64,000 nucleotides of DNA from Aphelocoma coerulescens (GCF_041296385.1 NC_091020.1:25973001-26037000), one strand, 5' to 3'. Counted from the stretch's first letter, positions 38,210-50,282 are shown. The notes: a model not told the origin generated them from the letters alone. Numbers and translations are program-made.

Positions 38210-38660
38210 TGCAGTGGTGATGATTTCCCCGTAATTAATGAGGTGCATTATCTAACTCCCTCACCTTGCAGTAGGAAGAAAAGTCCCTTTTTCACTCTTT
38301 CGTTGTTTCCAAAGAGAGAGTCTCTGAAAGCCTTGGGAACACACAATCATTCAGAGTGAATGGCCCAAAAGGCAGGCTCCATTCATGGTTCTGCACACCC
38401 CAGGGTCCTTTTGTTCCTCAATTTAATTAGATTTACGCTGGACTGCCTACCCACACCAGTAAACACTGCATCGATGTTTCAGGTCGATGCAAAGCAAGTT
38501 GTTAGAGAGGTTCTTGGGACTTGATCCTTTTCCATGTGAGCCCCTTTCCACAGCTCTGTCCTTACAGCACTGAATTAACTGCTGCAGTTTTCTAAGGTGG
38601 CACAAATTTTGCCACATAAAAGTTAACTTCTAAATAAATTATGCATGCAGAAAAATCCTA
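38210..38660. promoter_or_regulatory. Candidate conserved non-coding element
   Basis: The sequence is of mixed composition with retained CpGs and TAATTA-type sites (GTAATTAATGAGG near 38231, TTTAATTAGATTTACG near 38422). A hairpin, GCATCGA-TGTTTCAGG-TCGATGC, sits at 38468-38490. Coding frames are absent. The pattern resembles avian/mammalian conserved elements, but this is an impression, not an alignment. Confidence 0.22.
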
Positions 38661-40785
38661 GAGAATGGGTATTTATCACATTTCTACCTAGAAAAAGCTT
38701 GGTGACAGCAGTCTTGGTCTCTCAGCTTTGAGATGCTAAGGTTGGGATCAGTCTCACGTGGTCTGTGCATTACAGTGCCAGACAGTTTTTCTCCCAGAAA
38801 ATTCATCCTTCTCCAGCAGTAAATTTTTGCAAATGGCTTGATTCATATTTATTGTATTTTGCAGACTCTGTCTAGAGAGTAGCAATTGTGATTAGAGTAA
38901 GTATCCTACTATTTATAATGAAGCAGCAAAATGAGGGTTGGCATAAAACTCATGTATGTCCATTTGTCTGAGTGTGACTTGAATTATCCAGTAGCAGTGG
39001 GAGAAATACTTTCTTTAGTGCCATCTCTTTCTTTTTCCCTTTTTTTTCCTCTTTTTTTTAGCAATATTTATGAGGTGATAAAGTTTTACAAATGTTGTGG
39101 GAGGGAATGATCTAGGTCAGGAGAAAATGGTGAATTACCTTTTAATACCACTCTCTAGTCTCTCAAGTTCTTTCCAGGGGTTTTATGCTTAGCACTATTG
39201 AATAATCCATGTTGTGGCTGACAATTATTCTTGCAATTAAAGACTGATTCTTATACAGGTCTGCCCATTTTACACCACTAGCTTTTCTACTCTGTAGGAC
39301 AAGTCACCAGGGTACTTTCTCACACAACAGCTTAAAATGATCCTGAGTAACGGTGTTTCATCTGTAATACACTTAAAATAAAGCAATAATAAATGTTCTA
39401 TAGGACATCCTATTTCAAAGCAGATCTATTAACCTATTTAGACCTATTTCAAAAGGAAGCTTTTGACTTCCCTGTGGCATTCCAAAATCAAAACTAATGC
39501 TACTATTTTTAATTTGTTTTTTACTTGTAATGATTTAATTTGGTGTGGAGACTTTTCACATGGATATAATCAGACATTTTGTTGAAGAGTTTGCCTTTTT
39601 CTGTTATCTCCATTGGGTCATTGGCCATGATTTAGAGCAGTAACAGAGAAACCATGACAGCTTCCCCAGCTGTTGCTTTTTTTGCAGTTTACTGGTCTCT
39701 TCTTGCTTTGCAAATAGGTCAGTTCTCAGTCATGCACCAGCAGGCTGTCAGGAGTAGCAAAGGGTTCTGTTGAGCTTCTCAACTATGGAGAAAGCTGAGA
39801 AAACCTCTCTGAAATGAATGAGAATATCAGAGTGGAAGACCCTCAAACTCATCAGACTCTTTCCACCTTGCTCCCACTCCCCACTTTGGTTCCTTCCAGC
39901 TCCCTTATGGTTGCTTTGTGGGTTATTTTTTTTCTTTTCAGATCTGATCAAACATTGGATGCACTGGTTTTTTGCTACTGATTATTTGGGGGTGCTGTTT
40001 GCTTGTTTGTTTGCTATTTATCTTTTCCCCACAGAGGACAGATTTTGTCCCTTTCACGTAACAAGTCCATGACTGGAAGTGCCAGTGTGTCCACAAGCTT
40101 TTCTTTAATATGTTCTTTTTCTTCTACTTGCTGCTATGGTAGAACTAAAGCAGAGAAAGGTTTGGGAATCTGGAAGCTCTGTTGCTCACCTTTTTCTGTC
40201 TCTGCTTTCAGGGAGAGTTTTATTTATTTAAGGACCTAAATGCCTTGTCCTGTTCCATGAGTTTTTCTTGGTGTAGACAAAGTCCTTCAGGGAAGTTTCC
40301 TCAAACTTCTTGTCACTGACAGGAATTGGCCTGTGATGTGATGTCTTCTGTTTTCATTTATTAAATGTTTTGTACACAAATAAATGGGAGAAATGGGCAT
40401 AAAGTTGGACAGTGAAGTAATAGCAGATTAATTGTAGCAATTGGAGTAATTGTAGAAGAGGAAGAATGGAAGTTGAACATAATTAGTGAGATCAGACAGT
40501 TTTTATATAACCTGATGTAAATAAGGTTTCAATAGAGTTATAGTTTTTATTTACTTTTTTTAAAATCTAGTTCCTGTTAGCCTTAGAAAAAATGACACAA
40601 CCAAGGTCATACAGGATCCTGTAGCATGGTCAGGTCATGAACTAGAAGCTTTTGAGTCCCTCTCTGCTATTTGATCTACAGGTTCATGTACCTTCAGCTG
40701 CGTTTTGCTATTGTGCAACCTCTTGTGATCCTGATTCTTAAGATCTCATTGGATAATAGGGTGATTCTTCTCCCTCAAGTGTTCC
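38660..40785. other. Non-coding DNA
   Basis: A 32-bp acceptor/donor pair at 38865-38896 (TTGTATTTTGCAG ... AGAGTAAGTA) is the only splice-like signal; all its frames are closed. A pyrimidine tract lies at about 39027-39059. No gene is recognised. Confidence 0.5.
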
Positions 40786-40790
40786 TCTGG

Positions 40791-40989
40791 ATCACAGAAT
40801 TGTTTAGGTTGGAAAAGATCTCCAAGATCATCCAACCCAACCACCAGCCCAGCAGTATCAACTCTACTTACAAACCACGTCCCTAAGTTGCACACCTGCA
40901 CGACGTCCAAGTACTTCCAGGTGTGGTGACCCAACCCTGTCCTTAGGCAGCCTCTCCCAACACCTGACAACCCTTTTAGTGAAGAAATC
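40791..40989 (-). mobile_element. CR1 LINE 3' end fragment
   Basis: The + strand begins ATCACAGAATTGTTTAGGTT, then GGAAAAGATCTCCAAGATCA and TCCAACCCAACC, and ends with GGCAGCCTCTCCCAACACC...GTGAAGAAAT. These are successive landmarks of the reverse-complemented avian CR1 3' region. The copy is about 200 bp, 5'-truncated and non-coding, with its 3' end at the left. It is the clearest evidence that the host is a bird (or another sauropsid). Confidence 0.95.
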
Positions 40990-42165
40990 ATGATGACAAA
41001 ATGGGAAGTGAATGGCTAAAGGCCCATGCCTTTATTTTTGTCTGAATTGAAATACATTTTAAATGAAGGTCTGGTCACCCTGCAGGCTGCAAGTGCTAGT
41101 TATTTTGTATAATATTTCATATTCAGAGCTTCAGGGTATACGTCAGGTGTACGATAAGCAATCTTATAGAAGACATCTGTGCAAAAGCATGGCTTTGCTG
41201 AAATGGTACTAATTTTTTCCATAAGTAGGTCATAGGAAAGGGTAACCCAATATGAGAGTCTTTGTTCATTTAAACGTCTAAAATGCAATCTAACTAATTA
41301 AAAGAATGAAAGCATACAAGAAAAAATCCCACATGACAGAATAAACAGCATTTGAAAGAAGGCAGTTTGTTTTCTAATATGTGCTTTATTTTTTATCAGT
41401 TATAGCCCCCAAAATTGTGTCCCTTTGTGTTAGTTTAGTTTTTTAGGAACATAACTTGCTTTGTTAATTTGGCATGGACTTAGTCTGTTTACACAAAATA
41501 CCCTAGCAAAAGAGATTGGCAGAGTTTCCCTTGTAAATACAGAGTTCTTTTCAGTTAATTATATGCAAATCAGCTTTGTTAACAAACACCTAAATAACTC
41601 AGCCTTGTCTTCATTAGCCTGGGAGATACAGTACATTTCTCAAGGAACTAGACAAGGAATATTAATCAAAGCAGCTTGTAAGTTTTAATGAGCTTATTAA
41701 TTGTTGACCTCTGTATTTCCAAGAAGTGGTATTAAAACTGAAAGATAACTCAGATATTTTTGTGCAGCAATATTATGCAGATATATATATGGGGAAAGCA
41801 TTCACGGCCAAATTTGGCTCATGCAAAATAAAACCTTAATCTAGCTGCTAGCATATTGATAACTCATGTTTTTCTAAAAAAATATATGACAGCTGATGAG
41901 AGTTTAATGGAGAAACATTATTCTTGCACAAAAAGAGCATTCAATGCTGTAGAGGAAGATGAGAAAAAGTGGGATAAAGTTCAGTTTTGTTGTTTCCTAG
42001 AGCAGGGTTTTTAACTTTCCAAACCACTAGTGATGAGTTCTGGATTTGCTTCCAAAATGGACCTCCTGAATGTTAGGTGATGCTAGCTCTTACTTTAGGG
42101 TTTGAACAATTTCTTAAGGTAAAAATAATGAAAAATGTAAACTCAGAATGAACATGGAGGCAAGA
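40990..42165. other. AT-rich non-coding DNA
   Basis: No repeat or gene is recognised. There is a TATATATATA tract near 41780-41789. Confidence 0.5.
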
Positions 42166-42169
42166 CTGG

Positions 42170-42480
42170 GAAAAGTCTCCGTCCTCCATGGGCAGCCGAC
42201 CTGGTCACACTCTGCACATCAGCCCCATTAACGATAATTGGAAGGTGAAACCCCGCCTGAGGAGTCTGGTGGTGAAGTTCATCGATGCCTGCCCTGAGGG
42301 CAGCCTTCAAGTCTGACCCTCAGCAGCGATCAACTCTCACTGCCAGCCCTGCTAAACAGAGGAATGTTCTGCTTCACATGGCTAATCTGAGAAATGTGAT
42401 GAAACCTGAAACCCAGCTCTGTGTGCAGGAACAGACTTTGGTGTAATTAATCCTCTAATTAATTTCTAATAGCTTCCTAG
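42170..42480 (+). other. Candidate coding exon or deeply conserved element
   Basis: The composition changes sharply to balanced GC with about six CpGs between 42180 and 42330, in surroundings where CpG is rare. An ATG at 42188 opens a 42-codon frame to TGA at 42314-42316; its middle reads NDNWKVKPRLRSLVVKFIDA, unusually protein-like next to other frames here. After the stop comes more balanced sequence, then TAATTAATCC and CTAATTAATTT near 42440-42465. I do not recognise the peptide. Options are a small exon, an exapted old repeat, or a conserved enhancer. Confidence 0.25.
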
Positions 42481-43460
42481 ACATGTGTCAATAAACAAGG
42501 GGGATACATGACAATAAAAACATCTGTCAGAGTCAGTAACATGCAGTGCTGCTTCAGAGAAAGACAGAAGAGAAGGGAAGCAAAACGAGTAAAAAAAGAA
42601 ATTAAGCAAGGCAAACCATGAACTGGGATTAAGTGGAGTCTAAGCAGGAGAGACAGATTCTGAGTTGCCACTTGATCTTTCCTAATTTGATTTGGCTGTT
42701 TCCAATTCTGAAGGATAAATGAGTTACCAGGGTGGGAAGATGGATAGCTGATGATTGGCTTTTGGTACTTGAGTCGCTCTGATCTCCAGCTCCGACCCTT
42801 CCATGGCAACAACAGATGATAGTGTCCACTCAACTTGTGCCACTGCTGTCCACATGAAGCCATTGTAAACCCTTATAGATTTACACAGCCCAGAGACTGT
42901 ACCTGTGTAGTGAGTGACAAAGCTGGCAAACAAAAGTACTAGAAACCAGTCTGTTCCTCATTTGGTGCAGCAGAAACAAGAATGAAACTTGAGAAAATAC
43001 TCTATCAGCCTGTAATCTGTACCAGTTCTTCTTCAGCAAAAATTTTAGGAGGTTGGGAAGAAATTAAGATTATGCAGTTCTTATGATTACTTTTCATTTT
43101 TGATGAGAGCTGAGTAAGAAATATTTTTATGAGTTCTACTAGGCTCATTACAGATGAAAAGAAAAATAAGGATTGAAGAGAATTTTTTCTGAGATATTTC
43201 TAATTCTTGGAACATTAGATATCCAGGAAAGCTCAAATGGCTATCTGTCCAGTGATCACATGGTTTAGAGAGAAGAGAGCTGCAACACAGCCCCTATTCT
43301 TAATTAGTCTTTGTCTTGTGTATTCCATTTCTCTCATGTTTTCGATATCTCCTTGAATTTTGAGCCATCCCAGTTTCAAATCTGCAAAATGCTGGTGGCA
43401 GTAATTCTGAGTGACATAAAGCAGAGCAGTTGCATGTGGTGGTGGCAGCTTTGGGGGGAG

Positions 43461-43534
43461 TTTTGTTTCGCTTTGCTTTACTTTGTTTCATTTTGTTTTG
43501 CTTTGCTTTGCTTTGTTTTGTTTGGGTTTTTCCC
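43461..43534 (+). repeat. (TTTGC/TTTTG)n pentanucleotide tract
   Basis: More than ten 5-bp units alternate TTTTG, CTTTG, CTTTA and ATTTT, then end in TTTGGGTTTTTCCCC. It is an imperfect pentanucleotide microsatellite that opens a chance frame on each strand. Confidence 0.85.
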
Positions 43535-44944
43535 CTGTGAAAAAACATTCTGCTCTGAACCAGGCACAGACTCTCTGGAAAGTTTAAAAGGGTAATTCAG
43601 TCTCCTCTTTTCCATTTTAAATCTCTTCAATCAGTTCTTTCTTCCTACCATCATTGCTGACATTGACTTATTTCAATTAAGATTCCTGTGTTCAAGTACC
43701 ATAATTAGCCCCTGTCACTACTAATTCTCATCCCCTTGGATTATATACATAGAACTAAAATCCATGTGGACTAGTTCAGAGGCATTTGCTCACCTGCAAA
43801 CTGGAGGAGAAAGAGCTCCAGATTCTCTGGTGAGGCAGGGACCAGGAAAATGTTTCAATGCCTGTCTCACTGAATCTATGGATCTGTGTGTTTTTAATGG
43901 GTTCATGTACTTTCTTTTTGATGTTATTTTCTACAAATCTTTCTTTGACCTTCTTTAAAGGATGGAAATTTACCAGAAAATAGCTTTTTCCATGAGGCCC
44001 CAAAGTGGTCTAATATAGATCCATCACTCAGAAGTGGCTGTAAGTTTCCAAAAATGCACTTTTAAATTGAGTTGTTAAACATGCTGTTATCCTTGGAAGA
44101 AAAGATTTTGAATAATGGAAGTTACCTTGCGTAGTTGTTTGCTGCTCTAGGTCAGCTTGACCATTCTTCACTCCAGATCTTCAGAGGGGCTGTGAGATAC
44201 CCATCACATGCCAGATTTCTCCTGGTGACAGTTTCCCTCCTTCCACTCCTTGCATTAGGGAATTGCAGTTTGATGCACCCATGGAGCTGCCTTAAGTCTC
44301 CTGAGGAAGGTGGCTCCTGCTCACTCATGAATTTTGCTGGAGGAGTGTTACTATGAACCACAGCAGACAAATCCAAAGAATGCAAGCAATTATGATGTGC
44401 ATAGGGAACACACAAAAACTGATGGAAAAATATTGTAGGGATATGTCTGCATGTCTGCTTTTATTTCTTCTCTAGGATATTTTTAGAGGTCAATGTCCTG
44501 GCTCCACTAGTTTGTTTTTGTCTTTTTTTTTGCTCACAAAAGCCAAGAAATAACACCTAGAATGACATATTCAAATAAAGAGGCTGAGGATCAATGTCTT
44601 GCCTGGTGTGAAAGTCCACAGTGTTTGAGATGAGACATTTTCACAGGAGATATGAATACAGTGCCTCACCTGCTCTGTAAGAAAAAGCCATTAGAAGGCA
44701 GCATGGGAAAATACGTACCTCAAACTCCTCATACTCATACACACACAGAGTTTATTGTAAAATCTGAAGCAAATTGTTGTCAAGCTTTGTAAACATGGAA
44801 TTCAGCACTGTTATATCTGAGTCTTGCATAAAATACTTGCAAAAGGCTCCGGTAGCCTTCAGGGAGAAGGCTGTATACATTATAAATGGTTAATGCTTCA
44901 TAGGATAGAAATTCAGTGAAGCAGGAAAAGGCTTGTTCAATTAC

Positions 44945-44999
44945 TTTTTTGTAGGTTTTTTGTTTGGGATTCTTTTTTGCTTTTTTTTCCCCTCTTTCT
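44945..44999 (+). repeat. T-rich tract with pyrimidine end
   Basis: T runs are separated by G-containing spacers (GTAGG, GTTTGGG), then CTTTTTTTTCCCCTCTTTC. Confidence 0.7.
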
Positions 45000-46021
45000 C
45001 TCTGCCTGTGAGGCTCTGGATGCCCACTCTTGCTGGGGACTGAGGAAACTGGAATTTGCTGAACCACGACCTGTTTCAGACCTTAAACATTTATGTTCAA
45101 TGCTGCCAGGATTTAGGATGCCTTTTACTTTAGTTGAGCAGGTGGGATGAGTCTTGCACCTTAAGATCTTTTTCCAGACCAGTGACTCTACTTAAAAAGA
45201 TAAGAAGCCCTGTAATATTGATCAGGTTAAGAAAGTGTCAAATAGCCTTTCACCTCTATCTGATCAGATTTCTCTATCAAAATATGAACATGAAAATAAG
45301 AGCATTAAACTCCGAGCCTTTCCCTCCACTCTCAGGAAAGCTTATATATACTAAAGAACATTCTGTATCACAGAAAAGCAGCTGTGTTTGAGGCCTGGGA
45401 TTAAACATCATTTGGGAATATTTGAATCCAGGACAGATATTTTTTGCTTCTCTCAGTGTATAGAGATCTGATTTTCTGATTCAGCTGAGGAGAAAGACTC
45501 CAATTTTTCTCTAAACACAGCAATGTTTAAAGAAAAGTAGTGGAGAAAGCCTCTCTGATTTACATGTTTCAGTGTAGTTTTTCAAGGTGTGAGATAAGCT
45601 GAAATTAATTGGAAAATTTAGTCAGGCAAGAGAAGTCTAAGTGCCTATACTGCTTATATGCCAGCTCCATACCGAGTCCTCAAGTCTTTTATTAAAGTGA
45701 ATAAATTCAAAGCATACATATTACACATATAGAAAAAATATCCCACATTTTAAATTGAGAAGCTGTCCATTACAGCGAGTCAAGGCATAGGGTAGCCTGG
45801 GCCCTGAATCAACTGGAGCCCTTTTGGTTTGAGAGCAGTTCAGTGCTCAGCAGGGAAGAGCATGGCATGTCCTCAGCCAAGTGGGGAAGAAAGAAGGGAT
45901 TGAGATATTTTTCTGTGTAAATGGTCAAGTGTGCAAGCACACATGGGTTTAAAAGGTATTAGAATAGCCACAGGTGAGAAACCAGGAAGCCTTCTTCTAT
46001 TCAGGAAGATGGAAATGGTTC

Positions 46022-46635
46022 TGTTGGAACCCAAAGTGCAGGGAATGTTTCTCTGCCTGTCCTGAAGGAACCATCCCCCCAGGAAAACACTGTTTTAAAC
46101 CTTTGTCCATGGAGAAAGCTGCCAAGGCTTTGGGATGAATCTACAAGGGTGTGAGTTAGGTGGTAGTATAATATATAGTTTGTTACAGGGTGAAAAATTC
46201 AGAGTTTTTAGGTTTATTAGTATGATAAGTAGATGAAGGCAAGATGGAGGATCCCTGTGGTTTTTCAGGTGTCTTCCTTCTTCTTCACCTACTCCATTTC
46301 CTGCAGTGTTGGTAGCACAGAATGATTGGTTAGGAAATGCCACAGTACAGGCTACCTGAATAGATAGTTCATTAGGCATTGGTAGAAAAGTAATGCTAAT
46401 ATACATTCCTAATAACAATTGGGTAGTTTACCTTTAAAAGGGCCTTGAGTTTCCTGCATTTTGTCTTTTGGTACTTGCTCTGCTTCATGCTATGTTGGTG
46501 GCATGTAAATTACTGATAAGTTATAATAAACAACCTGAAGACCAAGAAGATCCAAAAGTCCCATTCATCTCTTATTCCTGGCAAGGACTTTCTCCCCCAT
46601 CCAGGGAGGACATGTGGGGGTTGAGAACCTGCACA
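46022..46635 (+). mobile_element. Probable solo LTR of an endogenous retrovirus
   Basis: The segment starts TGTTGGAACCC and can end ...CCTGCACA, giving the TG...CA boundaries of an LTR 614 bp long. It is flanked by GGTTC (46017-46021) and AGTTC (46636-46640), a 5-bp target-site duplication with one mismatch. Inside, a TATA-like TTTAAAAG near 46432 lies about 90 bp before AATAAA at 46526-46531, the spacing expected for an R region. The layout and the TGTTGGAACCC start suggest a bird ERV LTR, but the family cannot be fixed by eye. No internal gag, pol or env lies on either side, so it is a solo LTR. The right boundary is the least certain point. Confidence 0.45.
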
Positions 46636-46639
46636 AGTT

Positions 46640-47310
46640 CCCTGGGATGGCTGGAAATCACCATCACTACAAATATTAAACTGCTTGTGTTGATAAATAT
46701 AAAAGATGCATTACATAGAGTTCATTCTTGCTAGCTGAAGCTGGTTGGGTGAGGTAGTAATCCTGAGGTCTCTTTTGACTCTATTTTCTGTATTTTTCAA
46801 AATTATGTTAAAAAAAATGACTAATTTTCTGACAGCTTAATGTGAGTCCACATGCACAGGCAAACAGACATAAAGAGTGTGATCACAATGCCTGCAGTGC
46901 TAATTTTTAGAACTTAAGAATGGAAGAAAAAATAAAGCATCCCTCAGATAATGATCAAGTTAGCCTGTCTCATCCAAAAAAGCAGCTTAGTGTCCTGCAC
47001 TGACAAACTACTGATGGGAGGAAATGTTAGTAAAGGAACAGGAACCTCAGGGCAATTCAAAGGAACTGAAAAGCCTTGGACATTCCTACTTTCACTCTGT
47101 CTATATTGAAAATGAATGCAGTGAAGGAAAGGGTAGAAAAACTTTATCTGTCACATCTGTGGGCAGTTTCTCTTGTGTGAATGCCCAGAGCTGCAATTGT
47201 TGCTGTCCTCTGGGGTTGGGGTGGTTGGTGTATGAGAGGACATAGCACATTCGTGTGCTCCTGGTCTCTTCCTCAGCTTTTCTCCATCAAACCTGGTGTA
47301 GCTGTGAAGC
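46640..47310. other. Non-coding DNA
   Basis: Short frames only. No repeat or RNA gene is recognised. Confidence 0.5.
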
Positions 47311-47314
47311 CACT

Positions 47315-47490
47315 CCATCACATCACCCCCATTACTTCACCCCATGGCATCACCCCCATTGCTTCACCCCCATCACATCACCCCTGTCTCATCAGCACCA
47401 TCACATCACCCCCATAACAGTAGACCCATGGCATCACCCCCATCTCATCACCTCCAACACATCAGCCCCATCTCATCACCCACCCACAGC
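47315..47490 (+). repeat. CATCACCCC minisatellite
   Basis: Imperfect units built on CATCACATCACCCCCATT and CTTCACCCCCAT repeat across about 175 bp. CCATGGCATCACCCCCAT is present twice (near 47342 and 47427), which shows higher-order duplication. The overlapping frames rich in His, Pro and Ser that run through it are a by-product of the repeat. Confidence 0.85.
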
Positions 47491-47499
47491 ATCTCCCAC

Positions 47500-47665
47500 C
47501 CCTCTCGCCGCCTGCCCGTCCGCGGTGCAGCGCCTGCAGCCGTAGCTGCGTCTGCAGAGACGCCTCGTGGAGATGCAGCAGATAGCAGGGGAGGGAACTG
47601 CCTTTTCTGTTTCTTTTTAAGGGTTTATGTTTAGCAGCGTTAATTCCGTCACGATCTTAGTGAAA
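47500..47665. promoter_or_regulatory. Short CpG-rich cluster
   Basis: About ten CpGs fall within 47504-47568, with a few more near 47638-47653, in a window otherwise poor in CpG. A hairpin, GCGTCT-GCAG-AGACGC, lies at 47548-47563. It is too short for a standard CpG island but could be a small unmethylated promoter or enhancer core, or a GC-rich edge of the adjacent minisatellite. Confidence 0.3.
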
Positions 47666-47826
47666 TGGTAAAAGGCCTTTCTCCCTAGGGAGAGAGCATT
47701 CCCCCTGGAATTTTGCAATGGGACCCTGTGGGTGGGGAATTGCTGGATTTTCTAGATTCATCATTAAAAACACCCTTGCATAAATGTGTTGTGAAGGGAA
47801 TCTAGAATATGCTCTCTCTCCCAAAT

Positions 47827-47897
47827 ATTTTTTTTGTTGGTCTGGGGGATTTTTTGGTGTTTTTTTTTTTTGGTTTTTTTTTTTTTTTTTTTTTTGG
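47827..47897 (+). repeat. Long T tract with G interruptions
   Basis: T runs separated by TTGG and GGTG motifs end in about 22 uninterrupted T. It could be a simple repeat or the reverse complement of a poly(A) tail. The sequence to its right (47897 onwards) is not recognised as a retrocopy. Confidence 0.8.
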
Positions 47898-48539
47898 TGA
47901 CAATGAAGCCCCAAGGGGAGCATGACAAGGTACATGGGTTCTGCATTTTGTAATACAGGCATAATTTCCAGCATTTCCCATCACTGCACCTTCCTCAGTA
48001 CGGTAGCTTTAATCTTGCTGGTTTGGAAGTAGGACACAAAGAGCAGAGTTCGGCAGTTCATGGAAGGTTTGATGCCTTCTTTGATCTTTTACCTGTTTGG
48101 AATCAGAAGGAGCTGCAGAAAGCTCAGCACTGACTCCATAGAGTAATAAAGCATCCAAACGAGGACTTAAGGATCTCTCTCCGAACTCTTGCCCGAAGTA
48201 TCGTAAGTTCTCCCTCTTTTTCTCCCTCAAAAATATCCTTTCCTGATAAATTTTCTCTGCAGTGTAAGGTATAAGCAGATTCTAATACTGTCTCCTTTTT
48301 CTATTTAATCACTCTTGAAAGGAATATTTATCTGAATCTAAGAGAGAGGCAGGGAAGCCCTCTCCTTCCCACCCGAAACATGGGGTCTGAACCTAAAATG
48401 AAACCACATGATGTCAGCTCAGTGATGCCTTTTGCCAGCTATGGACCAGTGCTCGATGTGTGCTTTTCCCTCACTATAAGTTTTGTCCTGTGCTGTCTCT
48501 GTATGAGTGTGTAGAACCCTGACTGTTACAAAATCTGCC

Positions 48540-48602
48540 TTTGCTGTAGACGTTGCCCTGAATGTAGATGTTGCCTTTGCTGTAGGTGTTGGCCTTGAAT
48601 CC
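48540..48602 (+). repeat. Short 18-bp minisatellite
   Basis: Three units, TTTGCTGTAGACGTTGCC, CTGAATGTAGATGTTGCC and TTTGCTGTAGGTGTTGGCC, are followed by a partial TTGAATCC. Odd and even units resemble each other most, so the true period may be 36 bp. Confidence 0.75.
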
Positions 48603-50282
48603 ATTGGCTTCCAAAAAAAAGGAAAAAAAATTAAAAATCAGTTCAGTGCAGCAGTTCCAAGCCTGATGTAAGCAGGGCCAAGGTTCACATATGAGAACTC
48701 CAGAGCACATCCCCTTTTTACATCCTTGGTACAGCATCAGCTCCTTTCCAGCTAAAGAAACTGGACATGTTAGCACAGCATGTTTGTGTCCATGCTTACC
48801 TTCCTGCTTGGACCAATTTTGATCAGATGATGAGAGAAGATGATAATATCTTAAATACATTGATTTTTTTACCTGTTCAGTAGTATAAGCAGCCACAGGA
48901 GATACAGAAAATTCCTCTCAAGATGTGACTACACAGACAATCCATCTGCAACCGTTTTATCAAACCATAGGAACTCATCTGTAAAACCTTTGGTGTTATA
49001 TTTGCTATATGTTCCTTTGCCTGAGGAAAGTAGCCATTGCCATAACTACAGATCCTTAGTGGCAAAAGTCCAAGTAAACTCTCATTGCAAACTCTGTAGA
49101 CATCCTATTGTTTTCTCCACTCTCTTGGGACTTGAAATGTGTGCATACAGAGTTTCCAGAGGAAATTTCAGAAGGCTGATGCAAAGGGACACCTGTATAG
49201 ATATTCAGGTCTCTTGGAATATGAGTAACTGTCACTATCACACAGTGACATCATAAAACCTCTCAGAATGCTGTGAGAGAAAGCAAAATAGCTCTTTTAA
49301 TTTTTTTTCCCCTAATCTTTGTCTGAATTCCCTGTCTGGTTGCAGTGCAGTTAAAGACAATGGGAACTGTGAAAGATGAGCAAATCTGCATTTTGGCCTT
49401 TATGCGTCTGGAAATAATAATCAAATAAAAAGTTAGTGTGAATGAGTGTGACATCCACAATTCCAGAATTGAAAGATAAATACCTCCTCTGAAAGACTGC
49501 TAGGCTGAAATTAATGTCAGATTCCCACTGTGAATCCTTAGTAAAATGTAACATGAAAATCTGTGCTTCTGCCTCTTGTCTAGAGCTGCAATAGTGGCAT
49601 CTTTTAATTTCCTTCTTTTCTCCTCCCTCTTGGCTTGGAGCTCAAGAAGAAGGTCCTGTATGGAATTTATTGGCAATTAAAAGAGGTGAATTTTTTTTAA
49701 TTAGCTATTAAAATGCATACTAATGTCAGAGCTTTAGAGAATGTAGTCATATGATCTGTTAATTCAATTTTAATGTGGAAAATTAAGGGGGGGGCTTTAT
49801 TAAAAAAAAAAGGGTCCATGGAGCGTTGCCTAATGAGTTGGCTGAATCTGTATGGTCATCCTATCATTTCACCTTCCATGTTCCTGAACCCTTTTCACAG
49901 GGTTGAATCTAAATGAGAGAAGGTGCAGGTGCATTGCCCTCAGCATGCCAAGGTCCTTATTCCCTGACTCCAGCCCTGTATACTGCTGGCCAGGTTACAT
50001 GAGCTTCTGGTCTAGGGTTTGTTCTCACCCAGGTGCCACTAAGTTTGTGATGAGGAAGAAGTGAAAGATCAACCCAGATCTTGTCAGAGGTGTCAATAAC
50101 AGCTAGAGAAAGATGAAGATTGATGCAAACATTATCCCTTGCTTGAATGTTTCAGCCCACAGTGTGGATCTCTTCCCCTGAGCTTTCTCTCTGATAATGA
50201 TAATGATTTAAGTAACAGCAGAAGATACTTTGCATTTTCTTAACATCATCTCGCTCCACTACTAAGACTGGTTACTTCAGCT

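Larger units (their letters stand above)
42485..46015. other. Non-coding DNA with T-rich tracts
   Basis: Minus-strand frames at 42477-42933 overlap one another in different frames. The pentanucleotide tract at 43461-43534 and the T tract at 44945-44999 are listed separately. No gene is recognised. Confidence 0.5.

Noticed and set aside
38865..38896. 32-bp microexon between TTTTGCAG and GTAAGTA
   Set aside because: All frames are closed. Similar tiny acceptor/donor pairs (for example 15452-15479) occur elsewhere, so this is at chance level.
47255..47634. His/Pro/Ser-rich overlapping frames across the minisatellite
   Set aside because: Three frames are open at once because the repeat contains no stop codons. 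This is not a gene.
47827..48230. T tract read as the poly(A) tail of a minus-strand processed pseudogene
   Set aside because: No recognisable gene sequence or AATAAA (as TTTATT) lies at the expected place to the right, and the tract has G interruptions like other T/G tracts here.
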